From Croceicoccus sp. (lineage in GTDB: Bacteria > Pseudomonadota > Alphaproteobacteria > Sphingomonadales > Sphingomonadaceae): a stretch of 64,000 bases of DNA. This document shows positions 18,603 to 27,520 of the stretch, one piece after another. The notes under the pieces were generated by a model that was not told where the DNA came from, ran no database searches, and saw nothing but the letters and a program-made list of their open reading frames with translations. Numbering within the stretch: position 1 is the first letter of the stretch; each line of letters begins with the position of its first letter. Location: positions 1 to 64,000 of the forward strand of contig NZMY01000015.1 of NCBI GenBank assembly GCA_002694745.1, read 5' to 3'. The position numbers were made by a program, and so were the translations under genes.

Positions 18603-19472
18603 ATGGCAGGACGTAATCTGATATTTCTGGCGGTCGCGATCGGTCTTGGCCTGATCGCCGTGGTGCTCGCCAACTCCTATTTCTCTGGGGTTGAGGCAGA
18701 GCAGGAACGCATCGCCCAGCAGAACGAAGTCGCCCGCATCGTGGTCGCGACGCAGCCGCTGGACTTCGGCACCGCGCTCACCACCGAAAACACCCGCATG
18801 CAGAATTTCCCGGCCAATTCGGTCCCGACCGGCGCCTTCTTCTCGATCGACGAGCTGGTGCAGGGCGGACAGGTCGCGATCCGGCCCATCGTGCCGGGCG
18901 AACCCATCCTTGCCGACAAGCTGAGCGGACGCGCCGTGCTGTCCGCCAACCTGCCTGACGACATGCGCGCCGTGTCCTTCCCGGTCAACGCCACCACCCA
19001 GGTCTCGGGCTTTGTGCGCCCGGCCGACGTGGTCGACGTCATGCTGACCCGCGGCGAAGGCGACGACCGCGTGGTCGAGGTGATCATGGAAAGCGTGCCC
19101 GTCCTTGCGGTCGACCAGGTCGCCAGCGAAAGCGCGACCGAACCCGGCGTCGGCGGAAACGTGACCGTCATGGTCGACCAGTTCGATGCGCAAAAGATCA
19201 CGCTCGCCCGCCAGCTGGGCCAGCTGAGCCTTGCCCTGCGCAATGTCGAGAATACCGAACCGGGCCCCGGCATCGCTGTATCGGCCCGCGACATCGGCAG
19301 CGGCTATCGCGCGCCGGTTCGCACCGCCTATGTCGAGGCCGCGCCATCGGCGCCCGCACCGCGCGCTCCGGCCGCGGCACCGGCGCCCGCTCGTCCCAGG
19401 GGGCCGAGCATGACCGTGGTACGGGGAACCGACACGGCCGACTATTCCGTAGACCGCCTTGGGGGGAGGTGA
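18603..19472 (+). CDS. cpaB: Flp pilus assembly protein CpaB (RcpC)
   Basis: 289 aa. An N-terminal membrane anchor (LIFLAVAIGLGLIAVVLANS) is followed by a SAF domain (~45-110; RIVVATQPLDFGTALTTENT and VRPIVPGEPILADKLSG-like motifs), then the RcpC/CpaB periplasmic domain (AVSFPVNATTQVSGFVRPAD). The C-terminus is Pro/Ala-rich. CpaB works with the CpaC secretin, probably stabilising the outer-membrane pore. First gene after the flp attenuator. The next gene begins four bases after its stop. Confidence 0.92.
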   Translation: MAGRNLIFLAVAIGLGLIAVVLANSYFSGVEAEQERIAQQNEVARIVVATQPLDFGTALTTENTRMQNFPANSVPTGAFFSIDELVQGGQVAIRPIVPGEPILADKLSGRAVLSANLPDDMRAVSFPVNATTQVSGFVRPADVVDVMLTRGEGDDRVVEVIMESVPVLAVDQVASESATEPGVGGNVTVMVDQFDAQKITLARQLGQLSLALRNVENTEPGPGIAVSARDIGSGYRAPVRTAYVEAAPSAPAPRAPAAAPAPARPRGPSMTVVRGTDTADYSVDRLGGR

Positions 19473-19476
19473 TCTC

Positions 19477-20865
19477 ATGCGTAAACATTTCATGATGGCT
19501 GCACTGGCAGCGGCGACTGCCCTGCCCCTTGCGGCTCCGGCAATCGCACAGGACTATGGCCTCCACGCAGGCGGGCTGGAAGTTCCGATCAACAAGAGCC
19601 AGGTCGTCACCAGCGACCGCGCCATCAGCCGCGCCATGGTCGGCAGCGCCGAGATTGCGGATGTGCTGCCGATCTCGGACCGCTCGATCTATGTGCTGGG
19701 CAAGTCGTCAGGCACGACCAGCCTGACGCTGTATGACCGCAATAATCAGGTCATTGCCGTGATGGATGTGACGGTCGGCCCGGATGTCGACGGCATCCGC
19801 GGCGAACTGGCTGCGCTGATGCCGGGAGAAGAGGTCAACGCGCGGCTGTCGGCGGGATCGGTGATCCTGTCCGGTTATGTCAGCGACGCGGGCGCGGCCA
19901 GCCGCGCATCGCGTATCGCCGAGGCGTTCGCAGGCGATAAGGTGGTGAACCTGCTGTCGGTCGGCGGCAGCCAGCAGGTGATGCTGGAAGTCCGCTTTGC
20001 CGAGGTGAACCGCAATATCGGCAGCCAGTTTGGCGCCCGCGGCGTGGGCATCAGCGACAGCGGCAAGTTCGGTTTCGCCATCGGCCCAGGTGCTTCGGCA
20101 ACCGATGGCCCGGGTGGTGGCACCAATCTGGGCGTCAGCGCGATCGACAGCGCGTTCGGCATTATCGGTACGCTGTTCAACATCGGCGACGTCAATATCG
20201 AGGCCTATCTCGACACTCTGGAAGGCAAGGGCCTTGCCAAGACACTGGCCGAACCGACGCTGGTCGCCCTGTCGGGAGAGCCTGCATCGTTCCTGGCGGG
20301 CGGCGAATTCCCGATCCCCGTCGCCGGCGGCGCGGGCGGAAACGCCGATGCGATCACCGTCGCGTTCAAAACCTTTGGCGTCAGCCTTGCGTTCACGCCG
20401 ACGGTATTGGGCAACAATGTCATCAACCTGATCGTGGAGCCGGAAGTCAGCTCACTGGATCCGTCGGCATCGGTGACGATCAACGACATATCGGTACCGG
20501 GCCTCCAGACGCGGCGAGCCAGCACCACGCTGGAACTGCGCGACGGCGAAAGCTTTGCGATCGCGGGCCTGCTGCGCGAGGATATGACGACCACGGTGTC
20601 GCAGATGCCGCTGCTGGGTTCGATCCCGATCCTCGGCTCTCTTTTCCGGTCGAGCGAGTACCAGAAGGGCCAGACCGAACTGCTGATCGTGGTTACCCCG
20701 CGCCTGGTGAAGCCGATCCGTCCGGGCCGGGTGAACCTGCCGACCGACCGGGTCGAGGATCCGGATCCGCTCGATGTTCATCTGGTCGGCGACGACTATC
20801 AGCCCGTGCCGCTTGCGCCAACTGCGCCCGCCGCAGCCCAGGAGGTTCCGGACTATGAATATTAA
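19477..20865 (+). CDS. cpaC: type II/IV secretin, Flp pilus outer-membrane channel CpaC (RcpA)
   Basis: 462 aa from the ATG at 19477, which follows a strong GGGGGGAGGT ribosome site. A signal peptide (MRKHFMMAALAAATALPLAA, cleaved near AIA|QD) leads to the pilus N-domain (SQVVTSDRAISRAMVGSAEI...VLPISDRSIYVLGKS). A short BON-like region (~110-160) precedes the secretin beta-domain (~165-420), which contains VALSGEPASFLAGGEFPIPV and VPGLQTRRASTTLELRDGES, ending in PLLGSIPILGSLFRS. It forms the outer-membrane pore for the Flp pilus. The 3' end overlaps the following small lipoprotein gene by 11 bases. Confidence 0.93.
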   Translation: MRKHFMMAALAAATALPLAAPAIAQDYGLHAGGLEVPINKSQVVTSDRAISRAMVGSAEIADVLPISDRSIYVLGKSSGTTSLTLYDRNNQVIAVMDVTVGPDVDGIRGELAALMPGEEVNARLSAGSVILSGYVSDAGAASRASRIAEAFAGDKVVNLLSVGGSQQVMLEVRFAEVNRNIGSQFGARGVGISDSGKFGFAIGPGASATDGPGGGTNLGVSAIDSAFGIIGTLFNIGDVNIEAYLDTLEGKGLAKTLAEPTLVALSGEPASFLAGGEFPIPVAGGAGGNADAITVAFKTFGVSLAFTPTVLGNNVINLIVEPEVSSLDPSASVTINDISVPGLQTRRASTTLELRDGESFAIAGLLREDMTTTVSQMPLLGSIPILGSLFRSSEYQKGQTELLIVVTPRLVKPIRPGRVNLPTDRVEDPDPLDVHLVGDDYQPVPLAPTAPAAAQEVPDYEY

Positions 20866-21154
20866 ACTCTTCATCCTGCCCGCTGCGGCGGCGCTGACCG
20901 GCGGCTGCTCGTACTATGGCAGTCAGGAAGCGGGTCCGTTCGATCCGGCGGCTTTCGGGGAAGCGAACCGGCAGGCCTATGCCGCGATGATCGTCAATCC
21001 CGACCCCGTCTATGACGAGGACATGACGTACTCTGCTGAAATCGCGAACGAAGCCGTCGAGGCCTATCGCGCGGGCGAAGTCGAAGAACCCGAAGTGCAG
21101 ACCCAAAGCGGGCTTCAGGGCCTGAACATGGGCGGCGGCGGCGGCGGCACCTGA
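20855..21154 (+). CDS. small putative lipoprotein in the cpaD position
   Basis: 99 aa. The N-terminus MNIKLFILPAAAALTGGCSY is a signal sequence with a possible lipobox (TGGC, Cys at 18). The remainder is acidic and Ala/Glu-rich and ends in a Met-Gly-Gly tail of about seven glycines. It starts inside cpaC, 11 bases before that stop, with GGAGGTTCCGGACT as ribosome site, so co-translation is likely. In Caulobacter-type loci cpaD, a larger (~200 aa) lipoprotein, sits here. I see no CpaD-like sequence, so this may be a reduced or unrelated replacement. Confidence 0.7.
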   Translation: MNIKLFILPAAAALTGGCSYYGSQEAGPFDPAAFGEANRQAYAAMIVNPDPVYDEDMTYSAEIANEAVEAYRAGEVEEPEVQTQSGLQGLNMGGGGGGT

Positions 21155-21187
21155 TCCGCAGTGCATGCGAGATGATGGCGAACAGAG

Positions 21188-22780
21188 ATGCAGGAGCATA
21201 TTCGCAAATTCGGATCTGATGAAAGTGGCGCAGTCGCGGGCATTTATGCCGTCGCGCTGATCGGCCTGATCGCAGTCGGCGGGGTGGGTTTCGATTATGC
21301 CCGCATGGCTGGCATGGATTCCGAACTGCAGAACGCGGCGGACCAGGCAGCACTTGCGGCGGCGACGCAGTTGGATGGTCAGGATGGAGCCTGCGCAAGG
21401 GCTGACGATGCGGCGATCAACCTGCTTTCGAACATAACGCTGCTGTCGAACGACGGTTCGGGTAATCAGGTCACGATCAATTCGGGTGGCGCTGCCGCGA
21501 CGGGAAGCGACCAGTGCAATGACCGCGGTCACATCGTATTTTACAGCTCCTATACCGATCCCGACACGTTCACCGTCTCAACATCAGACGAAACAACCAA
21601 GATCGTGAAAGTCGCAGTCGATTCGCGCGCGGCGCGCTATGCCTTTACCCCCATTGTCGGGGCAATTTTTTCCACGATGTCAGCGAGGGCAGTCGCCAGT
21701 CTGGGATCTTCGGTATGCAATACGCCGCCCGTAATGATCTGCAATCCGGCGGAAAGCACGGATCCGAATTTCGACGGTCTCTACCGTGGAAAAGGTGTTC
21801 GCCTTGTATCCGTTGGTAGCGGCGGCGGCGGTTGGGTGCCTGGCAATTTTGGCTATTTGCGGACCGGTTACGGCAATGGCGCGAATGACCTGCGAATGGC
21901 GCTTGGTTGGAACACACCGCCGGGCGAGTGCATCGAGACGACCGGTGTAGACACCAAGCCTGGGGCAAATACGTCTGTAACTGATGCGATCAATACGCGT
22001 TTTGATATTTTCGATCAGGGCCAGAACTGTCCTACCGGTGGCACATGCTCGCCATCGCTCAACTCGGTGAAGGATCTGATCAAGAAGGCCGGCACTACCG
22101 GTAACGCCTGCTCTTTGGGCACCCAAGGCTGGGATCTTGCGCCCGAAGCTGACCAATATCTTCCCGCTTCCGTCATTCCGCTGACTTCCGGCTCCGCCAT
22201 GCCAAAGGTGATGGGATATCCCCGGGATATCTGTCACGCCGTTGCCGATACCACGGGCGGGCATTGCAGCTCTCCGGTTGGGAACGGAACATGGGATCGC
22301 AATGCCTATTTCAAAGTCAATTACCCCAGTTGGGGATGGGGAAGCTGGACCACAAACACTGGCCTGCCATCCGACGCCACGCGCTATGACGTCTATCGCT
22401 GGGAGATGGAGCACGCCGGAGACACTGTGGTAGGTGAAACCGTACTCGGGAACCGCCAAGTAAGCGGGAACGGGGGCAATGCTCGTTTCAGCCATGGTGC
22501 AGCGCAATGCCGTACACCCATTACGCCTACCGAAGTTCAGCCTGACAGGCGCAAGATCACCGTAGCCGTCATCAATTGCGTAGCCGAAGGCGTGAACGGC
22601 AGTTCAACCAACGTCCCGGTGACGAAATGGATAGACGCATTCCTTGTTGAACCCTCGGTCAACCGCCCGCGTACGCATCAAGGCGACGTTTATATCGAAG
22701 TGGTTGGCGTCACCACCCTCGGCGGCGGTGGCGAAGTGGGACAGGCTGTCCGCAAGGACAAGCCTTACCTGATCGAATGA
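21188..22780 (+). CDS. TadG-like pilus assembly protein
   Basis: 530 aa. The N-terminus contains SDESGAVAGIYAVALIGLIA, one hydrophobic helix and then YARMAGMDSELQNAADQAALAAAT, the conserved TadG segment that follows the membrane anchor. The long periplasmic part is rich in Gly, Thr, Asn and Cys (for example CNTPPVMICNP and CSLGTQGW) and has no integrin-type MIDAS motif that I can see. The motif lacks the Glu found in TadE prepilins, which is usual for TadG. It overlaps the next tadE by four bases (ATGA). Codon use is visibly less GC-biased than in cpaB or cpaC. Confidence 0.8.
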   Translation: MQEHIRKFGSDESGAVAGIYAVALIGLIAVGGVGFDYARMAGMDSELQNAADQAALAAATQLDGQDGACARADDAAINLLSNITLLSNDGSGNQVTINSGGAAATGSDQCNDRGHIVFYSSYTDPDTFTVSTSDETTKIVKVAVDSRAARYAFTPIVGAIFSTMSARAVASLGSSVCNTPPVMICNPAESTDPNFDGLYRGKGVRLVSVGSGGGGWVPGNFGYLRTGYGNGANDLRMALGWNTPPGECIETTGVDTKPGANTSVTDAINTRFDIFDQGQNCPTGGTCSPSLNSVKDLIKKAGTTGNACSLGTQGWDLAPEADQYLPASVIPLTSGSAMPKVMGYPRDICHAVADTTGGHCSSPVGNGTWDRNAYFKVNYPSWGWGSWTTNTGLPSDATRYDVYRWEMEHAGDTVVGETVLGNRQVSGNGGNARFSHGAAQCRTPITPTEVQPDRRKITVAVINCVAEGVNGSSTNVPVTKWIDAFLVEPSVNRPRTHQGDVYIEVVGVTTLGGGGEVGQAVRKDKPYLIE

Positions 22781-23286
22781 TCGCGCGCCTGCGCCATCTG
22801 CTTCGCGACCGGCGCGGGGTTGCGAGCGTTGAGTTCGCGCTGATGACACCGATCATTTTCGCACTTATGTTCACGGCGTTCGAAGGGGGGCACTACCTCT
22901 GGACCGAACACAAGGTGATCAAGGGCGTAAGGCAGGGTGCACGCTATGCCGCCCGCCTTCCGTTTGCGAGCTATGACTGCTCTACGACGACGCCTACGGG
23001 GACGACCGCCATCCCACTCGACAATATAAAGAATGTCGTTCGTACCGGCATTCCCAGCGGACAAGCCTTTCCCAAGGTCAAGGGCTGGACGAATGGCGAC
23101 ATCACCATCACCGTCAGCTGCAATTCGAGTTTCGACAAGGGCCTCTACAGCAACACGACCGGCGGAGCACCACGTGTACTTGTCAGCACGGTGGTCACCT
23201 ACCCCGCGATCCTCGGTTTGCTCGGCTTTGACACGAGTAACGTGAAGGTTCGCGCGCAAGCGCAGGCTGCGGTTGCGGGCGTATGA
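22777..23286 (+). CDS. tadE: TadE-like minor pseudopilin
   Basis: 169 aa. It starts MIARLRHLLRDRRGVASVEFAL: a basic leader, cleavage-type motif G|VASVEF with Glu at +5, and one hydrophobic helix (MTPIIFALMFTAFEGGHYLW). The rest is a small periplasmic domain with two cysteines (CSTTTP and VSCNSS). It is coupled by ATGA overlaps to both the upstream tadG and the downstream tadE/F, so the three proteins are probably made in fixed proportion and assemble together with the pilus. Confidence 0.85.
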   Translation: MIARLRHLLRDRRGVASVEFALMTPIIFALMFTAFEGGHYLWTEHKVIKGVRQGARYAARLPFASYDCSTTTPTGTTAIPLDNIKNVVRTGIPSGQAFPKVKGWTNGDITITVSCNSSFDKGLYSNTTGGAPRVLVSTVVTYPAILGLLGFDTSNVKVRAQAQAAVAGV

Positions 23287-23942
23287 GACTATGGCGCTCA
23301 GTTCGCCGGTTCGGCAGCGACACTCGCGGCGCTTCAGCCGTCGAATTTGCGCTGATCGTGCCCGTCATGATCCTGTTCCTTCTGGGCATTATCGACGTCG
23401 GAAGGTTCATCTGGAACACCAACGAAGTCGAAAAAGCCGTGCAGATCGGAACGCGCTGGGCGGTGGCGACCGATATCATCCCAGGTGACGATGCCGCCAA
23501 CGGTCTCAAGAATTACAGCTACGCCATCAGCGGGGGCATCCCGCAAGGCCAAACCGTACCTAAAACGCCGTCGGGTGCAGGGGGGCAGTCTTTCCCCGGC
23601 GTTACGTGCACCAGCACGGCGGCGGGTGCCGTGACATGCACCTGCAAGGCGAGTTGCCCGTTCAGCACCACCACTACTGGCACGTCGTTTACCAATATCG
23701 TTGGCCGAATGAATCAGATTTACGGCGGAATCGGCAACCAAAACGTGCAAATCGATTACGACTGGTCCGGATTGGGATACTCCGGAGATCCCAATGGCTC
23801 GGATGTTGACCCTCTGGTAACAGTCACCGTTAAGAATGTGGCCTTTCGCCCGATCTTCCTTGCGGGGATTTTCAACTTTGGCCTCCCCGATCTCAGCTAC
23901 ACGCTGACGATGGAAGACGGGGAAGGCGTGTATTCAAACTAG
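23283..23942 (+). CDS. TadE/TadF-like minor pseudopilin
   Basis: 219 aa. The N-terminal region FGSDTRGASAVEFALIVPVM has the prepilin-type motif G|ASAVEF followed by a hydrophobic helix (LIVPVMILFLLGIIDVGRFI) and the conserved WNTNEVEKAVQIGTRWAV. The periplasmic part has four closely spaced cysteines at ~104-123 (VTCTS, TCTCKASC), unusual for the family and suggesting a compact disulphide knot. The start overlaps the previous stop (ATGA). CpaE begins 12 bases downstream. Confidence 0.85.
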   Translation: MRLWRSVRRFGSDTRGASAVEFALIVPVMILFLLGIIDVGRFIWNTNEVEKAVQIGTRWAVATDIIPGDDAANGLKNYSYAISGGIPQGQTVPKTPSGAGGQSFPGVTCTSTAAGAVTCTCKASCPFSTTTTGTSFTNIVGRMNQIYGGIGNQNVQIDYDWSGLGYSGDPNGSDVDPLVTVTVKNVAFRPIFLAGIFNFGLPDLSYTLTMEDGEGVYSN

Positions 23943-23954
23943 GTTGTCGGCACA

Positions 23955-25142
23955 ATGAAAAGCGAACTTAACATTGCAGGCAGCAGCGGGACCGAATTGC
24001 CCATGAATGCTTTCGTCATCGCAAGTCCGGCCCATATCGCCCGCTTGGACGGGGCGATCGGGAACAGCCGTGCCAGCAAGCTCAACACGATTGCCTTGGC
24101 TTCCGGCGATCCCGTGCCGTTCTCGGTCATGGACCAGGCGGAAATGCTGGTCCTCGAAATCGATCCTGAGAGCGAAGCGTCGCTCGCGCGCATGGAACAG
24201 GTGCGCCGTGCCCGTCCCAACCTGCCCCTTTTGGCAGCGGTGGAAAATGCGGACCTGCGTCTTGTTCGCGCACTCTTGCGGCAGGGCGTCAGCGATGTGG
24301 TCGCCCTGCCCTTCGATTTCGACGAGTTGTTCACGCAGGTCATCGATGCGGCCGCGACCAGCAGCCAGTCCGGGACCATGGACCGGCTCGCCCCGATGGC
24401 GACGATGGTGCACGCCGTTGGCGGCATGGGCGCGACATCGGTTCTGACCCATCTGGCCGCAGCGATTGCCGATGACGGCGGCTGCGGATCGCGCGTCTGC
24501 CTGATCGATCTCGACCTGCAATTTGGCGAAGTCGCGGTCCAGATGGGGCTGACGCCGCAAAACAGCGTCCTCGACCTGCTTGAGGCCGGTGAGCGGCTGG
24601 ACGGCGACCTGATCAGGGACACGGCCGTCCAGACGAAATACGGTCACTACATCATCGCAGCGCCCAGCCAGATCACGCCTCTGGAAGATGTCGATGTCGA
24701 TCGGTTGCTGCGCATGCTGACCCTTGCGCGGCGCGAATATGACTACGTGCTGCTCGACCTGCCGGTGAACTGGACGAACTGGTCGCTGTCGGCGGCGCTG
24801 GCCTGCAGCGAGATGCTAATCCTGACCGATCAGTCGATCGGCGGCCTGCGCCAGACCAAGCGCTGTCTCGACCTGTTCGACATGATGGATGTGCCGCGCG
24901 AGAATCTGCAGCTGATCGTCAATCGCGCCGAAAAGAAGATGTTTCAGTCGATCGGCGTGCATGAAGTCGCCGATACGCTCCACCGCAATGTCTCGGCCAC
25001 CATCGCGAAGGACAAGGCCGGGCTGGAATCCGCGCAGGATCAGGGCGTGCTGCTGGGCGAAATCAACAAGAAGGCACCCTTCGTCAGGGATGTCGCGCGA
25101 CTGGCCGAACAAATGTGCCAGCGTCATGGGGGACAAGCCTGA
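23955..25142 (+). CDS. cpaE: CpaE/TadZ-type pilus localisation ATPase-like protein
   Basis: 395 aa (an alternative start MNAFVIAS lies at 24003). Residues ~17-135 look like a degenerate response-regulator receiver fold (MLVLEIDPES, RQGVSDVVALPFDFDELF). A ParA/MinD-like ATPase domain follows from ~150 (CLIDLDLQFGEVAVQMGL; YDYVLLDLPVNWTNW). The P-loop reads V155-G-G-M-G-A-T-S162, lacking both the signature and the catalytic lysine of deviant Walker A boxes (KGGxGK[ST]), as is known for atypical TadZ/CpaE proteins. Its role is polar localisation of the Tad machine. The stop overlaps the cpaF start by one base. Confidence 0.9.
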   Translation: MKSELNIAGSSGTELPMNAFVIASPAHIARLDGAIGNSRASKLNTIALASGDPVPFSVMDQAEMLVLEIDPESEASLARMEQVRRARPNLPLLAAVENADLRLVRALLRQGVSDVVALPFDFDELFTQVIDAAATSSQSGTMDRLAPMATMVHAVGGMGATSVLTHLAAAIADDGGCGSRVCLIDLDLQFGEVAVQMGLTPQNSVLDLLEAGERLDGDLIRDTAVQTKYGHYIIAAPSQITPLEDVDVDRLLRMLTLARREYDYVLLDLPVNWTNWSLSAALACSEMLILTDQSIGGLRQTKRCLDLFDMMDVPRENLQLIVNRAEKKMFQSIGVHEVADTLHRNVSATIAKDKAGLESAQDQGVLLGEINKKAPFVRDVARLAEQMCQRHGGQA

Positions 25143-26518
25143 TGAAATGGTCGGTCAAGCGCGCAGAGGCCCCGGTCCAGCCGGATGGCGTCATCCAGAT
25201 GGCGGCACTGCAGACGCTGGACGGCGAGCAGGACGAGGCGAAGAAACGCGCGCTGGACCTGAAGGTGTCGATCCACCGCGCTCTGCTCGACAAGATCAAC
25301 CTGTCCGCGCTGGAACAGATGCCGCGCGAACAGATCCGCACCGAAATTTCCGAAATCATCGGCGAGATCCTGCTGCAGCGGCACGAACCGCTTAACCGCA
25401 GTGAACGCACCGCGCTGATCGACGATGTTCTTGATGAGCTGCTTGGCCTAGGCCCGCTGGAACCCCTGCTGCAGGACGATTCGATCACCGACATTCTGGT
25501 GAATGGGCCCGATATCGTGTTCGTGGAACGCAACGGCCTGCTGGAACGCGTCCAGACCGAGTTCCAGAACGACAAGCATTTGATGCGCATTATCCAGAAG
25601 ATCGTCAGCGCGGTGGGCCGGCGCATCGACGAATCCTCGCCCTTTGTCGATGCGCGCCTGGCCGACGGTTCGCGCGTCAATGCGATCGTATCGCCGCTGG
25701 CGGTGGACGGATCGCTGCTGTCCATTCGTAAGTTTGCGAAGAAGCGGATCGGGATCGACCGGCTGATCGAGCTGGGCTCCGTCCCAGAACCCATGGCGCA
25801 GGTGCTGCGCGCCGTGGTCGCCTCGCGCCGCAATGTGCTGATTTCGGGCGGTACCGGTTCGGGCAAGACCACGCTGCTGAACGCGATGAGCTCCTATATC
25901 GATCCGCGCGAACGCATCGTCACGATCGAGGATTCGGCCGAGCTTCAGCTGCAGCAGGAACATGTCGCGCGGCTTGAAACCCGCCCCGCCAATGTCGAGG
26001 GCAAGGGCGAAGTGACCCAGCGCGAACTGGTGAAGAACGCGCTGCGCATGCGTCCCGACCGCATCATCGTGGGCGAAGTCCGCGCCGGTGAGGCGTTCGA
26101 CATGCTGCAGGCGATGAACACCGGCCACGACGGGTCGATGACCACCGTCCACGCCAACACGCCGCGCGATGCGCTGTCGCGCCTTGAACAGATGATCGGC
26201 ATGAGCGGGATCGACATGCCGCCGCGTTCCGCACGCGCCCAGATCGCGTCTGCCATCAACGTGGTGGTGCAGGTCGGACGGCTCGCCGATGGTCGCCGCC
26301 GGGTCATGAGTGTCTCCGAACTGACCGGCATGGAGGGCGAGACGATCACCATGCAGGAGATCTATCGCTACAAGATCACCGGACGGGACGAGAACAACAA
26401 TGTCATCGGCCGCTTCGAGGCGACCGGCATCCGGCCCAAGTTCCATGCCGAAGCGCAGGCGACCGGTATCAACCTTCCGCCCGAACTGTTCCGTCCGGAC
26501 TTCGAGATGGGCTCATGA
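25142..26518 (+). CDS. cpaF: Flp pilus assembly ATPase CpaF (TadA)
   Basis: 458 aa. It is a GspE/VirB11-like secretion ATPase driving pilus assembly at the inner membrane. An N-terminal helical region (1-100) is followed by a PAS-like N2 domain and the ATPase core. The core has Walker A ISGGTGSGKTTLL (GGTGSGKTT at 236-244), an Asp box (IVTIEDSAELQL), Walker B RIIVGEVRAGEAFDMLQ and the His box GSMTTVHANTPRDALSRLE. The ATG at 25142 shares its A with the cpaE stop. Its stop overlaps tadB by four bases. All catalytic motifs are intact. Confidence 0.95.
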   Translation: MKWSVKRAEAPVQPDGVIQMAALQTLDGEQDEAKKRALDLKVSIHRALLDKINLSALEQMPREQIRTEISEIIGEILLQRHEPLNRSERTALIDDVLDELLGLGPLEPLLQDDSITDILVNGPDIVFVERNGLLERVQTEFQNDKHLMRIIQKIVSAVGRRIDESSPFVDARLADGSRVNAIVSPLAVDGSLLSIRKFAKKRIGIDRLIELGSVPEPMAQVLRAVVASRRNVLISGGTGSGKTTLLNAMSSYIDPRERIVTIEDSAELQLQQEHVARLETRPANVEGKGEVTQRELVKNALRMRPDRIIVGEVRAGEAFDMLQAMNTGHDGSMTTVHANTPRDALSRLEQMIGMSGIDMPPRSARAQIASAINVVVQVGRLADGRRRVMSVSELTGMEGETITMQEIYRYKITGRDENNNVIGRFEATGIRPKFHAEAQATGINLPPELFRPDFEMGS

Positions 26519-27516
26519 TCGAGACCCTTCTCAAGGCTATCACCCTGCTGGCGATTTTCGGCACGGTGTTCCTGATCGTCCAGCTCGGTCTGAACTACAG
26601 CTGGTCCAAGACCGCGCATGTCAGGGCGGTCAACAAGCGCCTGACGATGATCCGTCAGGGCACCAGCCGGGACGAGATCCTGGCGCGCCTGCGCAAGAAT
26701 ACGCCGCAGGATCATGCCAATCTGCCCCCCGCCATCGCGCATATGCTGCAAAAGCTGGAACGCACGATGATGGCCGCGCAGGTCAGTTTCACCCCCATCC
26801 AGCTGATGACCGTCATGGCGGCGGCCTTCGTCGTCATATCGGCGCTGCTGATGCTGCTGATCGGCGGAGCGGGTTTCAGCTTTACCGCGGGCACCATCCT
26901 GCTGTCGCTGGTTCTGGCCGCATCCATCACGTTTATCGTACCGGTCATGGTCCTCAGCATGATCGCGACCAAGCGGCGCAAGCGCGTTGAGGAACAGTTC
27001 CCCATCGCGCTCGACGTGTTCGTCCGCGCATTGCGGGCCGGCCATCCCATCGCGGCAGCGCTCGAATTGCTGACCGAAGAAATGGAAGACCCCATCGGCA
27101 GCGAATTCGGCCTTGTCGCGGACGAGGTTGCCTATGGCGCCGAGCTGACCGATGCGCTGACCGCCATGGCGGAACGCTGGGACCTCGACGACATCCGCAT
27201 GTTCGTCGTCTCGCTGTCGGTTCAGAACGAGACCGGCGGCAATCTGGCCGAAATCCTGCAGAACCTGTCAGAAGTGATCCGTGCGCGTGCCAGCCTCTAC
27301 ATGAAGGTCAGGGCGCTCAGTTCCGAGGGGCGCATGACCGGCTGGATGCTGACGATCCTGCCGATTGCCGCCTTCATCGGCCTGTTCATGGTGAACCCCG
27401 AATTTTATCTGTCGGTGGCAGAGGACAGGATGTTCATCATCGGCTTCATCGTGCTGATGGTGATGTATGTTTCCGGGTTCCTGTGGATCCGCAAGATCAT
27501 CGATCTGAAGGTCTGA
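26515..27516 (+). CDS. tadB: Flp pilus assembly inner-membrane protein TadB
   Basis: 333 aa. It has an N-terminal TM helix (LKAITLLAIFGTVFLIVQLG), a TM pair at ~105-150 (LMTVMAAAFVVISALLMLLI; TILLSLVLAASITFIVPVMV), a cytoplasmic GspF/T2SSF domain (~170-290; FPIALDVFVRALRAGHPIAA...LTEEMEDPIGSEFG), and a C-terminal TM pair. It serves as inner-membrane platform with TadC, working with the CpaF ATPase. The start overlaps cpaF (ATGA). Confidence 0.93.
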   Translation: MIETLLKAITLLAIFGTVFLIVQLGLNYSWSKTAHVRAVNKRLTMIRQGTSRDEILARLRKNTPQDHANLPPAIAHMLQKLERTMMAAQVSFTPIQLMTVMAAAFVVISALLMLLIGGAGFSFTAGTILLSLVLAASITFIVPVMVLSMIATKRRKRVEEQFPIALDVFVRALRAGHPIAAALELLTEEMEDPIGSEFGLVADEVAYGAELTDALTAMAERWDLDDIRMFVVSLSVQNETGGNLAEILQNLSEVIRARASLYMKVRALSSEGRMTGWMLTILPIAAFIGLFMVNPEFYLSVAEDRMFIIGFIVLMVMYVSGFLWIRKIIDLKV

Positions 27517-27520
27517 CGCC

